Assembly (NCBI GenBank): GCA_003550945.1
Contig: PULL01000041.1
Coordinates: 1-6,432 of the forward strand
Direction of reading: 5' to 3'
Origin: Thioalkalivibrio sp.
Lineage (GTDB): Bacteria; Pseudomonadota; Gammaproteobacteria; Ectothiorhodospirales; Ectothiorhodospiraceae
Length of the DNA: 6,432 nucleotides
The notes under the pieces are model-generated. The model saw only the letters and a list, made by a program, of their open reading frames with translations. It was not told where the DNA came from and did not search any database. Both the position numbers and the translations under genes were made by a program. How positions within the stretch are numbered: position 1 is the stretch's first letter; each line of letters starts with the position of its first letter. This document shows, piece after piece, positions 1-3,706 of this stretch.

Positions 1-2
1 CC

Positions 3-683
3 GCCGCGGCCGAGGCGGTGAGCCCGGACGGCGCGGCGCTCGGGCGGCAACTGCGCGAAGCGGCAACGCGGATGGGTCAGGTGGTCGCCGGCCAGCAGCG
101 TGAGCGCCGGCAACGCCTGGAACAATGGCGGGCCCGCCTGCTCCGTGTGCACCCCGGGCGGCGGCTCGAACAGCATTTGCTTTGCGTCGACGAACTGCGC
201 GGACGCCTGACCAGCAGCGTTACGGGGAACCGGGAACGACAGGTTTCCCGGCTGCGGCAACTCTCGCTGCAGCTGCAAGTGCACAACCCCGCCCAGCGCA
301 TCCAGGCGCTGCGTTCACAGCTCCGGCAGCAACAGCACCGATTGTGGCAGGCGCGCCCGGCCCGGCAACTGGTCCAGCAGCGGGATCGGCTCGAGGGGTT
401 CAGAGGCCGGTTGCTGCGCGAGGTCCGGGACCAATTGCACCGGGATTCGGCGCGGCTTCAGGCTGCCGCCGGGCGCCTGCAGGCATTGTCGCCCGAAGGC
501 GTGCTCGAACGCGGCTACAGCATCCTGTTGACCGCCGATCAGCGTGTGGTCCGCGAGGCCGATCCAAAGCTGGTCGGAACCCAGATGCAGGCGCGGCTCG
601 CGCGCGGCACGCTCGATCTGCAGGTGCTGGATGCGACACCGCCACCGAAGGGACCGGGGCCGAAGCGGAAGAGACGGGCATGA
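3..683 (+). CDS. xseA: Exodeoxyribonuclease VII large subunit, C-terminal half (5' end outside window)
   Basis: XseA is the large subunit of exonuclease VII, a cytoplasmic enzyme that degrades single-stranded DNA to short oligonucleotides together with several copies of XseB. The reading frame is open from the window edge; the first visible residues (AAAEAVSPDG) match the family's mid-protein A-A-E-x-xx-P motif, so the gene begins upstream and the first GTG at 18 is not the start. About 226 of the usual ~450 residues are visible. The N-terminal OB-fold is missing. The middle (about 60-480) encodes a long Arg/Gln/Leu-rich helical, coiled-coil-like region, as expected for the part that binds XseB. 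The family's conserved C-terminal signature follows at about 504-635: LERGYSILLT, a V-V-R-E segment, then a Q-A-R-L-A-R-G-T-L-D-L-Q-V strand. The protein ends in a basic tail (KRKRRA). No xseB follows; the next gene is convergent. Confidence 0.93.
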   Translation, partial: AAAEAVSPDGAALGRQLREAATRMGQVVAGQQRERRQRLEQWRARLLRVHPGRRLEQHLLCVDELRGRLTSSVTGNRERQVSRLRQLSLQLQVHNPAQRIQALRSQLRQQQHRLWQARPARQLVQQRDRLEGFRGRLLREVRDQLHRDSARLQAAAGRLQALSPEGVLERGYSILLTADQRVVREADPKLVGTQMQARLARGTLDLQVLDATPPPKGPGPKRKRRA

Positions 684-702
684 GAGGCGGGTTGGACGGG
701 GG

Positions 703-745
703 TTCGTAGGGGAAGAGCGCAGCGTCATTCGGCGCTGGGTGATTG
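703..745. repeat. Possible degraded GTAGGG...AGCGCAGCGTCAT-type intergenic repeat
   Basis: The segment just after xseA reads like a worn copy of a palindromic repeat often seen between proteobacterial genes, of the form GTAGGG-GGAT-AAGCGCAGCG-ATCC. Here a GTAGGGG block is followed by AGCGCAGCGTCATTCGG. Only a weak 5-bp stem remains (AGCGC 716-720 with GCGCT 732-736). The family resemblance is from memory, not from a search. Confidence 0.25.
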
Positions 746-853
746 CGATGCCCTGGAATGCGCAGCAGCCCCGAGCACCGGACCGCGGATTACGGGCTGA
801 GCGCCATTCCGCCCGAAGCGTCGTTCTTGGGTGTTGGACGCTAACTGTCATGG

Positions 854-894
854 CCGTGGCGGGGTACCCCGAAGGATGAACAGTTGGGCCACGG
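854..894. repeat. 7-bp inverted repeat around a 12-bp palindrome
   Basis: CCGTGGC at 854-860 is the exact reverse complement of GCCACGG at 888-894. The intervening 27 bp begin with GGGGTACCCC, itself part of the 12-bp palindrome at 860-871. The right arm is shared with the larger inverted repeat 887-955, so the two hairpins would be mutually exclusive in RNA. Function is unknown. Confidence 0.45.
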
Positions 895-955
895 GTACAC
901 ACGGATAGGGCTTCAATCAAAAAACATCCGTATCCATCCGTGTCCATCCGTGGCC
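887..955. repeat. 20-bp imperfect inverted repeat (hairpin/cruciform candidate)
   Basis: The left arm (887-906) and the reverse complement of the right arm (936-955) agree at 17 of 20 positions. The matches are two perfect 8-bp blocks (GGCCACGG and ACACGGAT) plus one base between them. The 29-bp loop contains an A-run and one more ATCCGT unit. The element lies between convergent genes, where a structure could separate opposing transcripts, but no T-tract follows on either strand, so it is not a standard intrinsic terminator. It looks like a REP-like or other dispersed intergenic element. Confidence 0.65.
926..955 (+). repeat. Three tandem 10-bp units, ATCCGTNNCC
   Basis: Three head-to-tail decamers are visible: ATCCGTATCC (926-935), ATCCGTGTCC (936-945) and ATCCGTGGCC (946-955). 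They vary only at the seventh and eighth bases. The last two units form the right arm of the inverted repeat 887-955, and its left arm carries the same motif in reverse. I recall similar TCCGTGTCCATCCGTGG strings between genes in many environmental bacteria; I cannot confirm copy number here. Confidence 0.8.
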
Positions 956-975
956 AGGAACGCCCTTTGACCCCT

Positions 976-1004
976 TTCCGTGCCTTCCGTGTGCTTCCGT
1001 GGCC
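976..1004 (+). repeat. Second cluster of three TTCCGTG units
   Basis: TTCCGTGCC (976-984), TTCCGTGTGC (985-994) and TTCCGTGGCC (995-1004) follow one another with a 9-10 bp period. They share the TCCGTG core and the closing CCGTGGCC with the cluster at 926-955, from which they are separated by 20 bp. The second array looks like a diverged duplicate of the first with T in place of A at the first unit base. Confidence 0.75.
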
Positions 1005-1024
1005 AAATTTTCACGCTAATCAGA

Positions 1025-1036
1025 ACAGCCGGCTGT
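1025..1036. repeat. 12-bp perfect palindrome downstream of cbbY
   Basis: ACAGCCGGCTGT is self-complementary and sits 14 bp past the cbbY stop codon on the minus strand. It could fold only as a short stem with a CCGG loop, and on the minus strand no T-run follows, so a terminator role is not supported. It may be a protein site or chance. Confidence 0.3.
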
Positions 1037-1050
1037 GTTTGCAACGGCAG

Positions 1051-1833
1051 TCACGGCGAGGCTTTGGCCCCGGCAGCCGCGTGCCAGGCCACGAGGCTGG
1101 CCACATCCACGTACCCGGAAGCTGGCGCTATCCCGGCCTGCACGGTCACTGGGCTGTCCGGCTCACCAAGGCCATCCAGCACCGCGATCGCGCCCGAAAA
1201 ATCCTGGTCGCGGGTATAGCCGTTGGTCGTCACCACGGTCGGCACGCCAGCCCCGAGTGAGGCGCGAAGTCCGTTCTCCGAATCCTCCAGCGCGACACAG
1301 GCCGCCGGCGGCAGGCCCAACTCCGAGAGCGCAACATCGAAAATGTCCGGCGCGGGCTTCTTCGCCGGCACGATGTCACCTGCCGCGATCACCTCGAACC
1401 AACCCGGGCCCTCCTCGCCGAGCGCGGTGCGCAGCAACGTGGTCACGTTATCGGGCGTGGTGGTGGTGGCGATCGCGAGGCGCAGACCCGCCACGCGCGC
1501 CTCCTGCAGCAGGCGCCGCACACCCGGCCGAAGCGGGATCGCGCCGGTCTGGAGCAGTGACAGGTAGTGGCGGGTTTTCGCTGCGTGCAGCGCCTTGATG
1601 CGCTCGTCGATTCCCGGTTCGCGCAGCAGGTCGGGCCAGTCCTCCGACAGATACAGGCGGATCCTCTCCTTCCCGCCCGTTACCCGCAACAGCTCGCCGT
1701 AACGGCCCTCGTCCCAGAACCAGTCGAGGCCCTCTTCTTCGAAGGCGCGGTTGAACGCGACCCGGTGACCGTCCCGCTCGGTATCGGCCAGGGTTCCGTC
1801 GACGTCGAATATGAGTGCGCTGAGCTTGTGCAT
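1051..1833 (-). CDS. cbbY: CbbY-type HAD phosphatase (probable xylulose-1,5-bisphosphate phosphatase)
   Basis: This is a 260-residue soluble HAD-superfamily subfamily IA hydrolase. The characterised CbbY of Rhodobacter removes xylulose 1,5-bisphosphate, a misfire product that inhibits Rubisco. All HAD motifs are present: motif I FDVDGTLADTE (nucleophile D10, acid/base D12), motif II ATTTT (residues 122-126), the motif III lysine in PAKKPAPDIF (K158/K159), and motif IV LEDSENGL (E183, D184). The cap carries the CbbY-specific GLDWFW (35-40) and TGGKERI (52-58) segments, and length is close to the usual ~230-255. The ATG at 1833-1831 is chosen because GGAGA lies 5 bases before it and the protein then begins directly with the HAD strand; an upstream in-frame ATG at 1911 would add 26 unrelated residues. 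It is divergent from dksA and convergent with xseA, with no Rubisco or other cbb gene visible. Related phosphatases also occur in non-autotrophs, so the substrate is inferred. Confidence 0.88.
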   Translation of the reverse strand: MHKLSALIFDVDGTLADTERDGHRVAFNRAFEEEGLDWFWDEGRYGELLRVTGGKERIRLYLSEDWPDLLREPGIDERIKALHAAKTRHYLSLLQTGAIPLRPGVRRLLQEARVAGLRLAIATTTTPDNVTTLLRTALGEEGPGWFEVIAAGDIVPAKKPAPDIFDVALSELGLPPAACVALEDSENGLRASLGAGVPTVVTTNGYTRDQDFSGAIAVLDGLGEPDSPVTVQAGIAPASGYVDVASLVAWHAAAGAKASP

Positions 1834-1838
1834 CGAAC

Positions 1839-1843
1839 TCTCC
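1839..1843 (-). promoter_or_regulatory. Ribosome binding site of cbbY
   Basis: On the minus strand GGAGA lies 5 bases upstream of the ATG at 1833-1831. It decides the start in favour of the 260-residue form over the longer frame that opens at 1911. Confidence 0.7.
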
Positions 1844-1940
1844 GCCAAATCCCGACAGAATGCGAACCGAAGTGGCTTCCACGTCTTCGAGGCTACGGGT
1901 CCGCAGAACAAAAAATTTGCACACCCCTGACGCTCAACCC

Positions 1941-1969
1941 TTGCCTGGGCGGGCTTACTCTGATAGTAA
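1941..1969 (+). promoter_or_regulatory. Candidate sigma-70 promoter of dksA
   Basis: TTGCCT (1941-1946) is a fair -35 element. After 17 bases comes TAGTAA (1964-1969), preceded by TG at 1961-1962, giving an extended -10 layout. The bases right after it (GGCGCGC, 1971-1977) form a GC-rich discriminator, a trait of promoters sensitive to ppGpp/DksA, which would allow autoregulation. The -10 match is weak, so this is a proposal from sequence reading only. Confidence 0.4.
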
Positions 1970-1987
1970 AGGCGCGCATTTCCATCC

Positions 1988-1992
1988 GGAGA
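1988..1992 (+). promoter_or_regulatory. Ribosome binding site of dksA
   Basis: GGAGA ends 9 bases before the ATG at 2002 and supports that start. The frame is open for 145 further codons upstream, but those run antisense to cbbY and are not DksA-like. Confidence 0.65.
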
Positions 1993-2001
1993 CCAGCAAC
2001 C

Positions 2002-2454
2002 ATGGCCGCAGACCCGAAGAAGACGAAGCCTTCATCCAAGCACATGGTGGCCAGCGGAATTGCTGCGTACGAGCCGGAGGCCGGCGAAGAGTACATGAGC
2101 AAGGAACAGCTGGCACATTTCCGGGAACTCCTCCTGGCCTGGAAACAGGAACTGATGGAGGAAGTGGATCGGACCGTGGGCCACATGAAACAGGAGGCGG
2201 CCAACTTCGCCGACCCCGCCGACCGCGCGACTCAGGAAGAGGAATTCGGCCTGGAACTGCGGGCGCGCGACCGCGAGCGGAAACTGTGCAAGAAGATCGA
2301 CGAGTCCCTGCGCAACATCGAACTCGGCAATTACGGCTACTGTGAAGCCTGCGGGGTGGAGATTGGAATCCGCCGGCTGGAGGCGCGTCCCACCGCGACC
2401 CTGTGCATCGACTGCAAGACGCTGGCCGAGATCAAGGAGAAACAGATGGCGTGA
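2002..2454 (+). CDS. dksA: RNA polymerase-binding transcription factor DksA
   Basis: DksA binds in the secondary channel of RNA polymerase and, with ppGpp, represses rRNA and other stable-RNA promoters and activates amino-acid biosynthesis promoters. The 150-residue product is nearly the same length as E. coli DksA (151) and the numbering aligns. The coiled-coil tip D71-P-A-D74-R-A76 is intact. The four zinc-finger cysteines are present (C114, C117, C135, C138) in YCEACGVEIGIRRLEARPTA and LCIDCKTLAEIKEKQMA. Residues of the DksA-side ppGpp site (R91, L95, K98, D137, K139) are kept. The N-terminal ~27 residues are divergent, as usual. One difference is a cysteine at 96 where E. coli has isoleucine. 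The gene is divergent from cbbY and followed after 58 bp by gluQ, an order well known in gammaproteobacteria. No terminator is visible between them, so they are probably co-transcribed. Confidence 0.98.
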   Translation: MAADPKKTKPSSKHMVASGIAAYEPEAGEEYMSKEQLAHFRELLLAWKQELMEEVDRTVGHMKQEAANFADPADRATQEEEFGLELRARDRERKLCKKIDESLRNIELGNYGYCEACGVEIGIRRLEARPTATLCIDCKTLAEIKEKQMA

Positions 2455-2516
2455 GCGACCCTGCCGCAGCAGGGATCACAGCGCTTCGCCCCGGCCTCTT
2501 CTCTCCCGCTTCTTGA
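2451..2516 (+). other. Possible 21-codon coupling ORF between dksA and gluQ
   Basis: A GTG overlaps the dksA stop as GTGA (2451-2454). It opens a 21-codon frame (VSDPAAAGITALRPG...) that closes with the TGA at 2514-2516, overlapping the TTG start of gluQ as TTGA. AAGGAG (2434-2439) lies 11 bases before the GTG, although that sequence also encodes conserved DksA residues. If translated, it would carry ribosomes from dksA to gluQ, which lacks its own strong ribosome binding site. Any TGA not preceded by C makes such an overlap, so chance is a serious alternative. Confidence 0.25.
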
Positions 2517-3433
2517 CCGCCTACACGGGCCGTTTCGCACCCACGCCTTCGGGACCGCTGCACGCGGGCTCGCTAACCGCCGCGGTGGTGTCGTGGCTGG
2601 ACGCCCGCAGCCAGCAGGGAAAATGGCACTTGCGGATCGACGATATCGATCGACCCAGAACCGTTGCCGGCGCCGCGGACGACATCCTGCGCACACTCGA
2701 CGCCTACGGGCTCGGCTGGGACGGCCCGGTATCCCACCAGAGCGAGCGCGAGGCCGCTTATCGGGAATCCCTCGCGTTGCTGGAAGCGCGCGGCATGGTG
2801 TTCGCCTGCGCCTGCTCCCGGCAGGAGGTCGCGGCTGCCGGCATCGCGGGGCTGGAAGGACCGGTTTACCCGGGCACCTGCCGTCGGGGTGTTCCGCCGG
2901 GACGCAAGGGCCGCTCGATCCGGCTGCGTGCAGACCAGCGGTACTGGACGGTTACCGATCGGGGGCTCGGAACCGTCGGCTTTGATCTCGAGCGCCTCGG
3001 CGGCGACTTCGTGATTCGCCGGGCCGACGGTGTGTTCGCCTACCAGTTGGCGACCGTCGTCGACGACATCGCACTCGGGGTAACCGACGTGGTCCGCGGC
3101 ATCGACCTGCTGGGCTCGGTGCCCCGGCAGCTCCAGATCTATCAGGCGCTGGGACACCCTCCGCCGCGTTACCTGCACCACCCGGTGGTGATCGCAGCGA
3201 ACCGGCTGAAGCTGGCCAAGTCCACGGGTGCCGCGCCCGCAACGCGGCAGCAACCCGCAGCCCTGCTCGCGCGGATCCTCAACGCAATCGGCGTTCCCGG
3301 AATCGATCCCGGTTTCCGAGGCTCGAAGCCGGGCGTGATCGATGACCTGCTGGCACACGCGCAGCGCCACTGGAGCCCTGAACGGCTGCCGACCGCACCG
3401 ATTCCGGCAGCACGGCTGCAGCCGGCGGGCTAA
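2513..3433 (+). CDS. gluQ: Glutamyl-Q tRNA(Asp) synthetase
   Basis: GluQRS is a shortened class I glutamyl-tRNA synthetase without an anticodon-binding domain. It activates glutamate and attaches it to the queuosine at position 34 of tRNA-Asp. Seen here: GRFAPTPSGPLHAGSL (residues 6-21) with the HIGH-type motif; LRIDDIDRPR (40-49); YGLGWDG (65-71); the zinc ligands C99, C101, Y119 and C123; FVIRRADGVFAYQLA (166-180); VVRGIDLL (193-200); and KLAKS (233-237) as the KMSKS equivalent. The length of 306 residues fits the family (about 290-310). There is no ATG or GTG in frame between the dksA end and the conserved core, so the TTG at 2513 is the best start. It gives five residues before GRF (seven in E. 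coli) but has no clear Shine-Dalgarno sequence. The upstream frame is open far into dksA, where it is only a shadow. Coupling to dksA translation is likely. Confidence 0.95.
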   Translation: MTAYTGRFAPTPSGPLHAGSLTAAVVSWLDARSQQGKWHLRIDDIDRPRTVAGAADDILRTLDAYGLGWDGPVSHQSEREAAYRESLALLEARGMVFACACSRQEVAAAGIAGLEGPVYPGTCRRGVPPGRKGRSIRLRADQRYWTVTDRGLGTVGFDLERLGGDFVIRRADGVFAYQLATVVDDIALGVTDVVRGIDLLGSVPRQLQIYQALGHPPPRYLHHPVVIAANRLKLAKSTGAAPATRQQPAALLARILNAIGVPGIDPGFRGSKPGVIDDLLAHAQRHWSPERLPTAPIPAARLQPAG

Positions 3434-3444
3434 AGTCAGCGGTG

Positions 3445-3495
3445 ATGCGAAGGAGCATGACAGGCCCACAAACCAGCCAGGCTAGCATTCGATGA
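3445..3495 (+). other. Possible 16-codon leader ORF upstream of the cbrX-like gene
   Basis: ATG at 3445 opens a 16-codon frame (MRRSMTGPQTSQASIR) that starts 11 bp after the gluQ stop. It ends at TGA 3493-3495, overlapping the ATG of the next short frame as ATGA. AAGGAG at 3450-3455 is inside the frame and too close to the internal ATG at 3457 to serve it. There is no independent evidence of translation. Confidence 0.15.
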
Positions 3496-3539
3496 AACAC
3501 CACGAAACATCCATTTTTAGCGCTCGGGGCTGCTCGTGA
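3492..3539 (+). other. Possible 15-codon leader ORF ending on the cbrX-like start
   Basis: The ATG at 3492 opens a 15-codon frame (MKHHETSIFSARGCS). Its stop TGA (3537-3539) overlaps the GTG start of the small membrane gene as GTGA. It lies in a locally A/T-richer stretch that also holds GAAACA twice, 10 bp apart (3494-3499 and 3504-3509). No strong ribosome binding site precedes it. If translated it would be a coupling leader; chance is equally plausible. Confidence 0.18.
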
Positions 3540-3706
3540 GCCACGCAGCCAGCGTGCTCGTGCTGCTGATCGGCGTACTGCTGTTCCTGTCGCCGGTGGT
3601 GACCTGGGTTGCCGCGATCGGACCTGCGTGGTGGTGGCCCTTTGCCGGCTGGGCAGTGTTCGTCGGACTGATCGCGCTGACCATGCTCGGACGCCGTGAC
3701 GCTTAG
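3536..3706 (+). CDS. Small two-helix membrane protein upstream of the sensor kinase (CbrX-like)
   Basis: This is a 56-residue hydrophobic protein beginning with GTG and ending GRRDA. Two membrane segments are clear: about residues 7-28 (from VLVLLIGVLLFL) and about 37-51 (from FAGWAVFVGLIAL). They are joined by a Trp-rich turn (PAWWWPFAGW). The positive C-terminal end suggests both termini face the cytoplasm. A TAG at 3518-3520 in the same frame limits the start to this GTG; GGGG at 3526-3529 is a weak ribosome binding site. Its last 11 bases overlap the kinase gene, so the two are almost certainly translated together. In Pseudomonas a small gene called cbrX sits directly before cbrA and is coupled to it. 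Position, size and hydrophobicity match here, but homology is not shown and the function is unknown. It could be an accessory subunit of the symporter module or mainly a coupling device. Confidence 0.8.
   Translation: MSHAASVLVLLIGVLLFLSPVVTWVAAIGPAWWWPFAGWAVFVGLIALTMLGRRDA

Larger units (their letters stand above)
684..1050. other. Gene-free spacer between convergent xseA and cbbY
   Basis: These 367 bp separate two convergent genes. I see no credible gene: the frames crossing it have no recognisable motif and are open because of high GC. It contains a 12-bp palindrome CGGGGTACCCCG (860-871), a 20-bp imperfect inverted repeat (887-906 with 936-955), and two clusters of TCCGTG-type short repeats (926-955, 976-1004). 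A further palindrome ACAGCCGGCTGT lies at 1025-1036, 14 bp beyond the cbbY stop. No hairpin with a T-tract is obvious on either strand, so no intrinsic terminator is called. Confidence 0.7.

Noticed and set aside
315..947. 210-codon minus-strand frame across the end of xseA and the spacer
   Set aside because: It is antisense to conserved XseA sequence and runs into the repeat cluster; no domain or plausible start was seen.
887..955. Bidirectional intrinsic terminator between xseA and cbbY
   Set aside because: The hairpin is good but no T-run follows it on either strand, so it is reported only as an inverted repeat.
926..1004. CRISPR-like array
   Set aside because: The units are about 10 bp and contiguous, without spacers of uniform length, and no cas gene is present.
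1567..2001. 145-codon in-frame extension upstream of the dksA ATG
   Set aside because: The extension is antisense to cbbY, has no DksA-like sequence, and the ATG at 2002 has a ribosome binding site and gives the expected family length.
2342..2512. ATG start for gluQ at 2342 within dksA
   Set aside because: It would add 57 Arg-rich residues not found in GluQRS; the TTG at 2513 gives the family's usual N-terminus.
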